A program made the translations under genes and the position numbers. 64,000 nt of DNA. It comes from Rhynchopus euleeides (taxonomy: Eukaryota; Euglenozoa; Diplonemea; Diplonemida; Diplonemidae). Positions 22,290-33,283 of this stretch are shown here, piece after piece. The first letter of the stretch is position 1; each line of letters starts with the position of its first letter. The stretch covers positions 434,001 through 498,000 of the forward strand of contig OY723315.1 in the NCBI GenBank assembly GCA_963210315.1. Direction: 5' to 3'. The notes beneath the pieces were generated by a model. It made no database searches and was not told the DNA's origin. It saw only the letters and a program-made list of their open reading frames with translations.

Positions 22290-24009
22290 TCACGGAACCC
22301 CGCTTGGCGACTTAGACCCTGCATCCCGTAAGGTTGAATTTGTGCCAGATCTGTCTTGGGGGTACCGCATCTGTCGACATCGTCTTTTGTACTTCAGCGA
22401 CACAGCCTTCATCGCAGCCTTGAAGGCCGCCTTTCGGCTGGCGCCCTTCTTCACCTCAGCAGCGTACAGCGCAGGGAAGTGCTTATTCGTGAAGAGGGCG
22501 TAATTCGTTGCAGGCTTCTTGAAAGACTGGCGGATGGCGTTGCGCTTCGCCAGGTTCTTCGCAGCCTCCGCCTGCAGCGCCTGCTTCTCGCTCTCGGGCA
22601 GGCTCTGTGCAGGGACAGCATGTTGCAACACCTTGCAGGCACACGCCACACATACCGAGTACTTCTGGTTCAGTGCCTTCAGATCCACCTTCCCTTTGCC
22701 CTGCGTCTCCTTCTTGAAGAACAGGTTCCGGGCACTGACCGGGCCGGACGACGCTATCTTCGCCTTCGTTTCGCGTTTCTGTGAGTGGGGTAAGTGGGGT
22801 CATGACGACGCATCGCCAGTTGGCGAAAGGTGCGCCCCCACCAGCCACGACATTGAGGGAAGTCAGTTCTGACGGTGGACATGCTGCCTGACAGCATACA
22901 TCGGCACAGCCTGAGTTAGGCGTCCCCTACCCTGACTTTCAGCCCAGTCAGGCGAAATCAGGGGACTCAGCTTGACTCAAACAAACGCCTCAAACAAAAG
23001 CCTGTGCACCCCAGCCAAATCTCATCCACTGGTCACATACTGTCCGTGCCCGTGCCCGCAGGATGTTCCTCCTGTGTCCCTGTTTTGCTGTCGTCTGCTT
23101 CCGCAGCTTTAGAGCAGACTTCTTCACCTGTCGAACAGCAAGGGCCTCCGATCTGTGGTGCTTCAGGGCAGTAACGTTCGCCTTCTTGGCAGCAACAGCC
23201 TTATCCTTGCGCTGATTTGCAGCAGCAAGCTTGGCATCCAGCTTCGCCTTGGCGGCGTCCTTCCTCTGCTTCAGGGCAGCCACCTTCGCTTTCGCCGACA
23301 CTGCCTTCTTGGCCGCCGCCTCCTCCTTGCGGAGAGCCTTCGTCACACTACGCACCACGGCCATACCCAACGTCACATTGTCCGGATTCACGGCAGCCAC
23401 ATGAAGGTTCGCAGGCATCGGACTTCGGACAGAATCATCGACAACAGCCCTATCGATCACATCAGGACAGCGGTCTCGACGTCTCAGCGGTAAGCCTGGG
23501 GGCACGGGCACCACGGCGCACACCACCGACTTCTCCTGGTTCCTGGCATCCGCCTTGGGGTCAAGGTCTACCCCGCAGTTGCGCGAGTCCTGCTGCGAAA
23601 ATCGTGATCCCTGAACATCCACCTGTGCCCTTGGAGCAGCTTGTCTGTCAGGATGTGTCTCCAGCAGACTCTCCGCAGCCACTGAGACTTTCTCCGTCCG
23701 CTTCGAAGCAGCTGCTTTAAAAAGCGCTGCGGCCTGCCTGCGGTCGGCTGCAGCCTTCTTGGCAGTAGTAGATCTCGACTTCTGAGCAGCCTTCTTCACA
23801 GGATTATTTGATGTGACGTTGCGTACACTCCCTGCCTGCAGCTTGTGAACGGAATTCTGGCCAACCAGCTGCTGCGTGGCCAACGATTTCTTCTTGCGCG
23901 CCGCCTTCGTCACCTTGCTGCGCACCTGCACAGCACCCACACCAGCACCGGCACGCAGCACCGCACCGGCACCGCACACCTGGCGCGCAGCAACACGGAG
24001 AGCAAGCAT
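22290..24009 (-). CDS. Mitochondrial Lys/Ala-rich HMG-box protein, copy F
   Basis: Three exons: 24009-23041, 22778-22656 and 22604-22290, all phase 0, 468 residues. Exon 1 starts with the family presequence MLALRVAARQVCGAG and an Arg-Ser-Lys cleavage-like region. It continues as a long Lys/Ala/Arg-rich histone-H1-like segment and ends at a GTATGT donor. Exon 2 follows a CCCCACTCACAG acceptor and begins HMG box 1 (SSGPVSARNLFFKKETQGKG, LNQKYS). A 51-bp intron (22655-22605) splits the box before SLPESEKQALQAEAAKNLAKR. Box 2 reads KKPATNYALFTNKHFPALY and following. The C-terminus runs about 25 residues past the family's usual KYKSQ end. Exon 1 is less repetitive than in sister genes. Probable role: binding and compacting mitochondrial DNA. 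Confidence 0.8.
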
Positions 24010-24985
24010 TTTTGCGAGGTGGTGTCTTCTGGTGTGTGGGACAACCTGCGTCATGTGATGTGATGTGATGTGATGCGGTGGGGGTTTTCGGTTGTACAGA
24101 CGAGACAACAAGACACAAACATCAATACATAAAAACGCGCATCGCGGGAGACGGGATGGCAGCTCAGCCACCGCATTTCCGTTGCATTAGGCACTTCGGT
24201 GCAAAGGCTGACGTACGGAGGGGCGAAGGCAGGGGGCATGTCATCACTCGTTGGCCTGATGAAGGGTGGTGTTTTGTTCCGTTTGGCCCCTTCCAACCTT
24301 CCAACCTTGCAAAACTGTTGCGTTGACGCTTCCACACACACTTACAAACCCACTTGCCTGATGAAGGGGGTGGTGTGTAGAGCACGTTTGGCAGAGCTGA
24401 ATGACACTTTCCGCACGAAGGTCGTGTGCGTAAAAAATATAGCACACGCACAGGGAAGCCGCCCTTCTCTGGTCACCCTATGGACCGAAGGTGCTGAAAC
24501 AAGTTTGCTGAACGTGCGGTCCAGCAGAAGCACAGACAAAGGCACAGACAGGGGCAAATGCGATGCAACAAAACAAAACAGCTGCGTCATGGGGTGATCG
24601 AAAATTGGGTTCTGTGTAGGTTGTGTAAGTTAACGCACGGCTTCTCGGACTCACTCCAGACTTCTAGGGTTTAGCCGCAGCAGCACTGACGACAACCCTT
24701 CCAGAGTCGGTGCGGTGTCGTCAGATAGGTGGTGTTGGCCACCCACGTGCATAAAACGTGAGCAACAGGTGTGGACATCAGGGCTTTTCCTAAATCTGGG
24801 GGTCTGGGGGGCTGGTGACCGAAATCGGATACAAAAAAACTACTACCGCTGCTACCAGGTGTGACTGAGTGAGAAGGAGTGATCCACAGCTCACTTCCCC
24901 TCACTGACTGACGAGCTGTGACGAGCTGTGACTGGTAGCGAGGGCCCCCACTGAGGCACCTATTTGGGGGGCTCAAAACTGATCG
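24010..24985. other. Intergenic stretch, no gene seen
   Basis: Immediately upstream of the copy F start is GATGTGATGTGATGTGATG, shared with other family members as 5' flank. Further out, 24250-24400 carries a diverged TGATGAAGGGTGGTG repeat. Nothing else recognised. Confidence 0.45.
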
Positions 24986-24989
24986 CATC

Positions 24990-25330
24990 GCCGCACATGA
25001 CTGGCGTTATTGCAATATTTGAGCTCCGTGCGGATCGTAGTGGGGTCACTTTGGTGGTGTGCGTGCCAAGTTTCACCCATGAAATGTGGGTCTGGTTCAG
25101 GGACTTCTGAAGGGAGGATGTGACTGGGAGACCAGAAAGCAGCCCACCTACACCACCCACCCAGCGGGACCCCACTCACAGGTTTTTCAAAACCCTGTTC
25201 CTCTGAATATTTGGGATCTGTGCGGATCGCGGTGGGGTCATTTTGGCCATGGGGTGTCTGTTTGCACCCCTTACTCGGGGTTGCCATGTGGGCTCAGACC
25301 CCCGTAGACATGCAGGTCGGAGGAATGCAC
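24990..25330 (+). repeat. Dispersed repeat (GTGCGGATCG family)
   Basis: Two linked halves each hold CCGTGCGGATCGTAGTGGGG or its variant (25028 and 25213), joined by TGAAATGTGGGTCTGGTTCAGG, a GGAGGATGTGACTGGGAGAC box and CCACCCACCCAGCGGGACCC. The same order recurs at 60903-61200 and 61693-61990, with partial copies at 28780-28900, 60520-60600, 61323-61400, 43395-43460 and 13168-13192. No coding capacity; SINE- or MITE-like in behaviour. Confidence 0.75.
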
Positions 25331-26900
25331 CACTGAACACAGACACACGGCCCCTCCGGGGCCGTGTGTCTTTGCTTGGTGCATCTTCTCCCTCACAGGC
25401 AGCATCCCCCCAGCCGCTCAGCCCCTCAGCACCCTCCACTCCGGTGAATCCTCACCAGAATTTTGTTTCCTGCAGTGCAAAAAAACGCGCTAAACAGAGT
25501 GCAAAAAAAAAACGCGCCAGACAGAGGAAAAAGATAAGGCTGTTGTTTGTGCGCTAAATCCGGGCAAAACAAAAGCAACTCCGCAGCCTGATGAGGAGGT
25601 TGAATTTGTTGCCCAAGCGCTGCCTACTATCTTTTTGACACTGACAGGTTCCCTGTTGTGGTGAAAAATCTGAAATTCAAAATCATGGAATCCGGACCCC
25701 TAGTTAGGAATAGCTCTGGTGGACATGGTATCGCCTTTCTTTGTTGTTCCGAGGCAGGCCTGGACCATATCCATAAATCGTACTCATTTCGCCTTGTAGA
25801 CACCCTGCCCATTGCTTTGTTGAGCGCACAAATAATTTGGCACGCGCTGCCCGCGACAAAATTATTACAGGCGCTTCTTCAGGGGACTGAGGGCCTGATG
25901 CGAGGGTGCCTTGCCGCAGGACCCGCGTGGAGAGCACGAGCCTGCCCCATCGGGGACACTCCAAAACACCAAATCCAAAGAAAGGACAACCCCCCTCCCC
26001 GTGGCGTGTCCTTGTGTTGTGACTTGCGCGCGTGTGCGCTGTGGCCTATCAAGAAAGGGGCGTCGTTCGTTGGAATACCGGTCGAACATGCATGATCCTT
26101 ACTCCGGGGGTTTCGGCCAAAATCGTGAAAAGTTACTCCCCTGGGGTGTCAATCCAGTTTCATTCCCGGTTTTTGTTTCCCAGTTTTTCCGGCCTCCAGA
26201 GGTGATCTTTTCACGGATTTTCGCCAGGGATTTTCGCTAGGGAAAAAACCCCAGGGGACCGGGAAAACCCGGGAAAAGTCGACACACCCCCCCCCCCAAC
26301 CCCTTTTTTGCTTTCCTCCGGGTAGGAAGGCAAAGGGGTCTGACCACCACAGTGGCAGGAGCCACTCGGCGTGTGCAGAAACCACTTACCATATGAATCA
26401 AGTGGTCCACTCAGGCACCCCACCACATCGTTGTTGCCACCAGCTTCAGGCCGGGAAAAATCAGGCATGCCTTTCCGGAAGTTTGATGTTTTTCAAGGAA
26501 TAAGGAACAAGCCTGCTGACCACCACAGTGAGAATCATGACGCCTTGTGACGCCTCTTGCACCCTGGGCGCCTTGTCGCTGCCCCTCAGGACGGGGAATT
26601 GTATCGGGCCAAACAGCAGCCTGCGAGGAGGTCTCACAAGGCGGCGACGACGTCATGTTCGTTGTGCTGTAAGGCGCGCACGACCGATGCATGCGATGGT
26701 TGCCTCAACAGCACGAGGCCACCTGATGCCACCTGACAGTTCCCACTGGTTCGACGCTAAATGGGGTAACCCCTGCATCCCGCCGGCGTCCACATCCTCT
26801 CCTGTGGATCCGGCAATCATCAGCTGCCGGATGAAAGCAAAAAATGGGCTTCGGGGCCGTTTTTTCCAACTACACCCCCTTCTTGACATGCCACAGCGTA
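25331..26900. other. Intergenic stretch, no gene seen
   Basis: A hairpin at about 25338-25373 (GACACACGGCCCCTCCGGGG pairing with its complement) follows the preceding repeat. A fragment of the AAATCGTAC element is at 25775-25845. From about 26640 the sequence grades into the larger form of the GGGGTCTGGGGGGCGGAGCC repeat. No supported gene. Confidence 0.45.
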
Positions 26901-27350
26901 CGCGCAAGGGCTTGGTGACAAGACAGGCACACGTCACAGGGGGGTCTGGGGGGCAGAGCCCCCCCAGACCCCCAAGCCAAGAGCCAGACGTTCACTACCG
27001 TGGCCTCCGGCGGCTGGGGGGCACCGCCCCCCAGACCCCTATGTGGCGGATATCTCGTACCCAAGTCCTTCGATTCCCATCAGTCAGGGAATCCAACAGC
27101 TCCAGTCTCAGGAGGACGCAGCCAACTCACACAGAATCTGTACGCCCAAAATGAACAGATGTTGGTTACTGTGGCCTCCGGCGGCTGGAGGGCTCCGCCC
27201 CCAGACCCCCATGTAGCGTGTGCCCGTCTTGTAACCGCAGCAAGTCTTCCTCCAGCACCCGAGGATGGCGCGAGCGGAGGAACCGTGGAAGGAACCCACG
27301 TACAAGACCAAGGGCCCCACACTGGGGAGGAGGGACATTGGGTACCATTT
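26900..27350. repeat. Hairpin-bearing dispersed repeat, three copies
   Basis: A plus copy (about 26905-26965), an adjoining inverted copy (about 26988-27075) and a second inverted copy with a longer flank (about 27155-27350). The core is GTCTGGGGGGCGGAGCCCCC, a hairpin, followed by CAGCCGCCGGAGGCCACGG and TAGTGAAC. The outer flank (CAAGGACTTGGTTACGAGAC, then GCACACG) and the GGTTCCTTCCACGGTTCC box extend the family to about 250 bp. Further copies: 20918, 36236, 36422, 37185-37408, 46125, 46775, 46920, 47735, 51338, 51843, 59880 and 62240-62465. Confidence 0.85.
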
Positions 27351-27782
27351 TTTTGCTGGAAAAAAAGCGGGGCTGAATCAACCTCAGGAAGTAAGCGGAT
27401 TCACATCCGCATGGATTTCGAAAAGCGTCACGTTCCAGGAGCCGGAACCGCGGAATCACCCCTCTTCGACGGCAGCGGAAGAGGTCACATTGGTCTCCAC
27501 CGTGCCACCCCCGTGTTTAAGCCCCCCCTGCGATGATTGGTGGTCACCATTCAGGCCATATTCCTAAGGGAAAGCAAGGCAGCTCCAACCCCCAAAAATC
27601 AGGCGGGAGTCCGGAGTCGGCCTTACTTACACCCCTGGGGGGACTTAAACACGGGGGGTCCCAGGTATAGTTTTTTGAAGTTTCCGAAACTGCGTAAGCC
27701 CTGATCAGGGGAGGGGGTGAGTGTTCCGTGTGGGTGCGTGCAGATGACATGCGTTTGAAAACCGGGTGTTCGATTACCTCGG
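27351..27782. other. Intergenic stretch, no gene seen
   Basis: No supported gene. The segment CTTAAACACGGGGGGTCCCAGG at about 27643-27664 recurs inside the insertion at 43249-43543. Confidence 0.45.
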
Positions 27783-28135
27783 CACGGCTACGTACAACCC
27801 ACCATCCTGCTTGAGACGCGGTCGATCCGCTCGTTTGACTGTGCAGCCCTCAATCTCCTGGGTACACGATACGTGGCAGGAACAGGAAATACCAGCAAGT
27901 TCTACAGGGAAGGGAGAGAGTGCCACACACACCCTGCAACACAGTGCATGCACCGTGACGTGCAGTGTGCAGTGCGGCTGCGACGTGTGCGAGCAGCACG
28001 TGTGGCATGACAATCAGACACAGCACAGTGGCATGCACACGCCGCAAATAACAAGAACAACGGGATATCGAATCGAATGGTTCACAGTATCATTGCCTGC
28101 GACCGTGAACCATTTGATCCGTACAAACAGCTGCC
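27783..28135 (-). repeat. Conserved intergenic block, copy 2
   Basis: Close copy of the block at 20216-20500, lying directly after the stop of copy E (28145). No gene start is found at its far end, so the next unit of the presumed array has been lost. Confidence 0.8.
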
Positions 28136-28144
28136 AGCTCACTC

Positions 28145-29339
28145 TTACTGGCTCTTGTACTTCAGCGCCACAGCCTGCGTCGCAGCCTTGAAGGCCGTCT
28201 TTGAGTTGACACCCTTCTTCAGCTCAGCAGCGTACAGCGCAGGGAAGTGCTGCTTCGTGAACAGGGCGTACTTTGATGCAGGCTTCTTGAGAGACTGGCG
28301 GATGGCGTTGCGCTTCGCCAGGTTCTTCGCAGCCTCCGCCTGCAGCGCCTGCTTCTCGCTCTCGGGCAGGCTCTGTGCAGGGACAGCATGTTGCAACACC
28401 CTGCAGGCACACGCCACACATACCGAGTACTTCTGGTTCAGTGCCCCCAGGTATGACCTCCGCTCTGCGTTGTCCACCTTCCTCTTGCCCTGCGTCTCCT
28501 TCTTGACAAATAGCTTGAACGCGGTGACAGGGCCAGACACTGCCCGTATGGTCTTGCGGATCTCTGCCTGATTTTGACCCGAGTTTGGTGGAGACCCCAG
28601 TCAGTGGTGGGGACAGGCACCCCGTGACCAAAATGACCCCACCAGTGCAAAAAATGCATATTCTCACACTCTACCGGGGCATTGAAATAGAAGTAGAAGG
28701 AAGCACAAGGATGATCTCCCTTCACTCGTTATGCAGATTGTGTCTGAGATCCAGTGTTTTACCCGGCCCAATAGCACTTTCCGGACTCCGTGCGGATCGT
28801 AGCGGGGTGCTTCTGTGGGTCTCGGGGCCAAGCGTCACACCCATGAAATGTGGGCCTGGTCATAGGAGGATGTGACTAGGAGACAGCCATACCACACCCA
28901 CCCACCGGGTGTGGGGCAACAGAAGAGGGGAGGCACAGAAAAGAAGCAGGGGCCGTCGGAAGAGGAAACACATGAAGCATACCGCCTTCTCATCCTTCAT
29001 TCGCTTGTGGGCAACATTCGCGGCCTTCCTGGCAGCCTTATCCTCCTGTGTGCGGAGCCGAAGGGCAGCAAGCTCGGCCTTCCTGGCAGCCTTATCCTCC
29101 TGTGTGCGGAGCCGAAGGGCAGCACGCTCGGCCTTCGCAACCTCCTTGGCAGCCCGCTTTGCCATGATAGACAACTTCACCATGACAGCAGACAGCCTCC
29201 GCATCTGGCCAGTCACATCCTTCTGTTCCGCTGCCTTCGTCACCTTGCCGCGCACCTGCATAGCACCCACACCAGCACCGGCACACAACGCCGTACCGGC
29301 ACCGCACACCTGGCGCGTAGCAACACGGAGAGCAAGCAT
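28145..29339 (-). CDS. Mitochondrial Lys/Ala-rich HMG-box protein, copy E
   Basis: Three exons: 29339-28983, about 28561-28424 and 28372-28145, phase 0, about 240 residues. Exon 1 has the family presequence (MLALRVATRQVCGAG) and a short basic region with a duplicated unit LRLRTQEDKAARKA. It ends at a GTATGC donor after DEKA. The exon 2 acceptor is less sure because the usual CTCACACAG is missing; ATCCGCAAG after GCAGAG keeps frame. HMG box 1 is SGPVTAFKLFVKKETQGK through LNQKYS, split by the 51-bp intron 28423-28373. Box 2 is KKPASKYALFTKQHFPALY through KYKSQ, then stop. It is the shortest full member, mainly through a short Lys/Ala region. Inferred role as for the other copies. Confidence 0.75.
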
Positions 29340-29581
29340 CTTTGTGAGGTGGTGTCTTCTGGTGTGCGGGACAATCTGCGTCATGAGTTGTGATGTGATG
29401 TGATGCGGATGTGTCCAATTGATTTGCTGTGCTCATACACATCCCATCCACTGTCAAAACCCCAAGCAATGATTCCTATGCTCTAGGGTATATCAATGGG
29501 AACATTGGGGCTGTCAGGCCAGTTGAAATTTTGAGAGTTCACAAATTTTCACAAACACTTCACAAACTTTCACAAACTTTC

Positions 29582-30484
29582 GTCAGCTGATTGAGGGTGT
29601 GATATGAGGGTTCTATCCAACAAGGATATCAAGGCGGCACTTTCAAAGTCCTGCCAAGGACAGCGCCACGTGGGTGTGTGCTTCTGATATATGTTATGTC
29701 ATCATGTGAACCCTCCCCAGCGTGTGCCAACATCCCTGACACGCTCACGAAAAGCATGACACGGAGAAAACAGGTGCCGAAACAACCTGCCGAGCACACG
29801 GGTGGTGCCACGTTGATCCACGCAGCGATCTCCCATGACAGGAAGCCTTGTCGCCACGGCAGAGTGCCGCAGACTGTGGGAGAGGTGTCGCCAGTCACCT
29901 TGAGGTTGCAGTGTGTCATCAGGCTAAGACCCGTGCCCTCTTCACCTCCCCTGTTAGGTTGCTCCCATATCGTTGCCTGCTTTGGGGCCTGAAGGACATA
30001 GGGGTCCAGCAGGCACTTGAGCATCGCAAGGCATGAGTGGCTGTTTCAAACTCCTGGTGCAAGCACCCGTCATGGTCTGGGGAAGCCCTCCCAGGTAGTT
30101 TAACGTCTTGCCCAGGACAAACTTTCACAAACTTGCGCAAATTTTCGCAAACTTTCACAAACTTTCACAAAACGTTCACAAACTCATTTGTGAATTTTTG
30201 TGAATTTTTGCGAATTATTGTCGTGTCTGTGGGCTTGGGTCGCCGTGGCGTTGGGCTCTGCCCAACGCCACGGCGCGACGCGGATGGAGTTGCTTGTCGG
30301 GCCCTTTTTTCTCGTGGCATGCTCTTCGTGAGCGTGTCAGGGATGTTGGCAGGGTTTCACATGATGACATAATAAGTATCAGAAGCACACACCCACGTGG
30401 CGCTGTCCTTGGCAGGACTTTGAAAGTGCCGCCATGTTATCCTTGTTGGATGGAACCCTCATATCACACCCTCAATCAGCTGAC
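29582..30484. mobile_element. Foldback element with about 175-bp inverted arms
   Basis: 29582-29760 and 30314-30484 are reverse complements with a few differences (GTCAGCTGATTGAGGGTGTG at the outer left end, its complement at the right). Internal sequence (29761-30313) has CACAAACTTTCACAAACTTT-type repeats and one copy of an 80-bp hairpin unit (30218-30300: GCCGTGGCGTTGGGC and complement). A second copy of that unit lies just outside the right arm at 30490-30572. A lone right-arm relative is at 48073-48142. No gene. Confidence 0.75.
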
Positions 30485-30671
30485 GATTTTTTTTGTCGCA
30501 CCTGTGGGCTTGGGTCGCCGTGGCGTTGGGCTCCGCCCAACGCCACGGCGCGACGCGGATGGAGTTGCTTCTGAGTTGAATGTTGCCGACATGAGGAATC
30601 TGAGAGGGTGTACTGAGTAGTGAAACGAAGTGGTTTCCAATGACACTGCGTGCTCGAAAGCTCGCTTACCC

Positions 30672-31202
30672 GGAGGCAACATCTCTTGGAGCATCATGTT
30701 GGGGAGACAGGGGGGGTGGGGGGGTGAACGTGGCAGTGGGAGGGGTGGGTGGGTGGGGCTGCTTGGCATCTCGAGTTATTTTTTTGCACGCTCCTCGTTC
30801 ATGATTCCCGTCATCATAGCATCCTTGCCCCCCCCCCCACCAAGTAGGAAGGAGGTCTACTCAAGCTGTGGTTCCTTCTACCGAACACCCCCCGAACAGC
30901 ATTTGTCTTTGAACTTACTTATCACCCCCCCCCCCGGAGTAGATCAGTGAAGGGTCGTCTGTGAGGGGGACTTATTTCTGAGAAAAGGAACCACAGCTTG
31001 AGTCGACCTCCTTCCTACGTGGTGGGAGGGGGGGGGGGGCAAGGATGCTATGATGACGGGAATCATGAACGAGGAGCGTGCAAAGGAATAACTCGAGATG
31101 CCAAGCAGCCCCACCCACCCCCACCCCCACCCCTCCCACTGCCACGTTCACCCCACACCCCCCCTGTCTCCCCAACATGATGCTCCAAGTGATGATGCCT
31201 CC
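30672..31202. mobile_element. Foldback element with about 210-bp inverted arms
   Basis: Left arm 30672-30880 and right arm 30987-31202 are reverse complements: CATCATGTTGGGGAGACAGG, CTGCTTGGCATCTCGAGTTA, TTCATGATTCCCGTCATCAT and CAAGCTGTGGTTCC occur in both. The centre is about 105 bp with a C-tract. No coding region. Confidence 0.8.
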
Positions 31203-31279
31203 AGGGCAGATGCCCTGAACCACCGGACTCGGGTTAACCCCGGTGACCCGGACCCCCCCCCCGCCCCCCCAGAAAAAAA

Positions 31280-31480
31280 TCCGGGAAATTTTGCGAGTTC
31301 ACAAACTTTCACAAACGTTTCACAAACGCTTCACAAACTTTCACAAACTTGCGCAAATTTTCGCAATTTTCGCAAACGTTCACAAAAACTCACACTAAAC
31401 GTTTGTGAATTTTTGTAAATTTTTGCGGACTCTCTGTGAATTTTTGTGAATTTTTGCGCATTTTTGTGAATTTTTGCTGC
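31280..31480. repeat. CACAAACTTT / TGTGAATTTT inverted tandem array
   Basis: Short degenerate units (about 10-12 bp, TTCACAAACTTTCACAAACG) run up to about 31400, then their complements (GTGAATTTTTGTGAATTTTT) run to 31480, forming an imperfect palindrome. Similar but shorter patches are at 29530-29580 and 30120-30220. Confidence 0.75.
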
Positions 31481-31698
31481 ATATGCGAATTTCAACAGGC
31501 CTGACAGCCCCAAACATGCATGTTTCTCTCCCTGTTTGCAGTGCGGCTGCGACGTGCGAGCAGCACGTGTGGCATGACAATCAGACACAGCACAGTGGCA
31601 TGCACACGCCGTAAATAACAAGCAAAAAATATTGAATCGAATGGTTCACAGCAGTGGCTCCTCATCCCCCTACCGTGAACCATTTGATCCACACAAAC

Positions 31699-32381
31699 GG
31701 GGAAGTGCTGCTTCACGTACAGGGCGTACTTTGATGCAGGCTTCTTGATGGACTGGCGGATGGCGTTGCACTTCACAAGCAATGTTCGCCTTGGCAGCAG
31801 CGTTGGCCTTCTGTTTCCTCAGCTTCAGGGCAGCGGCCTTCGACTTCTTGACATCAACAGCCTTGGCCTTGCGCTGCTTGACTGCTTGGCAGCAGTCTTG
31901 GCAGCCAGCTTTTCCTCAGTCAGTGGCCTTCTCCTGCTTCAGGGAAGCCGCCGTCGCCTTCTCCGCCACAGCCTTCCCCCCACAGCCGCATTGGCCTGAT
32001 GTTTCTTCAGTTCCAGGGCAGCAGCCTTCACCTGGTTCTGTGCAACAGCCTCGGTCCTGTTGTGTTTCAGGTCAGCAACCTTCGCCTTCTTGGCAGCAAC
32101 AGCCTGGGCCTTGGCGGCAGCAATCTCGGCAGCCCTCCTCGCCTTCTTGGCCGCAGCCACCTTGCCTTCTGCACAGCCCGTACCTCCTCGGAAAGAGCGC
32201 CCCTGGTCTTGGCCTCCCTCTTGACCTTCCTCATCATAGCCTTCGTGAGCGACTTCTTGGCCACCGGCTTCTCCACAGCCGACTTCTTGTCATCCGGCGC
32301 CTTACTGCGCACCTGCACAACACCCACACCAGCACCGGTACCGCACACCATGAGGCGCGCAGCAACACGGAGAGCAATCAT
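31699..32381 (-). pseudogene. Lys/Ala-rich HMG-box protein, copy D (broken)
   Basis: Begins like its relatives with a presequence (MIALRVAARLMVCGTG) at 32381 and a Lys/Ala-rich tract, but the tract is spread over at least three frames. HMG box 1 and the 51-bp intron are missing. Near 31779 the Lys/Ala region runs straight into the end of box 1/start of box 2 (HQEACIKVRP in one frame; KKPASKYALYVKQHFPV in another). Box 2 is cut at 31699 where 3'-flank sequence of the family takes over. A partial conserved intergenic block follows (31540-31690). A decayed member, probably shortened by recombination between repeats. Confidence 0.85.
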
Positions 32382-33283
32382 CTTTGCGAGGTGGTGTCTT
32401 CTGGTGTGCGGGACAATCTGCGTCATCAAGATGTGATGTGGTGTGTGCATGTAGCTTGGTGGTTTCTGCTGGTTCAAAGTTGCCAAGGTTGCTGGTTTGG
32501 GGCAGCCCTGTGCCTAAATATCAGTAAAAAAATCGTCAATTTGTTGTCGCCATCCTGTCTGTTGCGAAAGGACCTATCTCTGGGGCGGTTTCGGAGCCTG
32601 CAGCACATAGCTGTTTCAGGGGCAGTCTCGGCAAGTGCCTGTGTGCAAGTCCCTGTCGATGCCACGGCATCATTGCAGTGACGTGGACTGTAAACCACCT
32701 CTGTGAGGGGTTCTCTGTGCAGTTTCCGTGGAGGTTGCATGTGGCTGTCAACCAGGGTCTCGATTACCCCGAACGGTTTTCGGAAAATGGTCCGGGGACC
32801 CTGCTAATAGGGCTGGCGTAGGGTCGAATTTTCAGACCCCCTCCCCCTTGTATTTGACCCCCCCCCCTTCTATTTAGCCCCCCCAGTAGGTATTCCCGAT
32901 ATTTTCCCCCATATTTCAGCCATTTTCCCCCATATGGGGGCCGCTATTCTAGGACCCCCATAGTTCCCTCCTATGGGGGACATGTATGCCTAGGCATAGG
33001 GTGCGGGCGATTCGCCTATCGCCCTATATTCGACCAACCGGGTTCGAGCCCCGACTTTCGCGTATCGAATCGCCTTGTCGGCTGTGGTATGTAAAAACGC
33101 CCTTTGGTTCCCATTATCAGACGCCAAGGCACCCATCTGTGGAAATGTGCGTAACCAGTGTCATCATTGTATGTAACCCATGTGACCTGCTGTAATGTTT
33201 TCTGGCGACATTCCATTTGCATGTCAGCTTGTCCGTTACAAAACAGAGGAACGTTCAGGGGGGGGGGGGGCAAAAAAGTTGCA
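32382..33283. other. Intergenic stretch, no gene seen
   Basis: 33078-33245 repeats the block at 17450-17615. C-rich segments (32840-32890) and the palindrome TATGCCTAGGCATA (32987-33000) stand out. A G-tract at 33258-33270 abuts the large palindrome. GGGTTCGAGCCCC at 33048 is B-box-like but no tRNA fold is evident. Confidence 0.5.

Noticed and set aside
30700-31180. Possible G-quadruplex or telomeric repeats in G/C-rich patches
   Set aside because: The tracts belong to the arms of a foldback element and show no regular telomere-type unit.
33030-33075. Second B-box-like segment (GGGTTCGAGCCCC)
   Set aside because: T-arm pairing is weak and no cloverleaf can be drawn around it.
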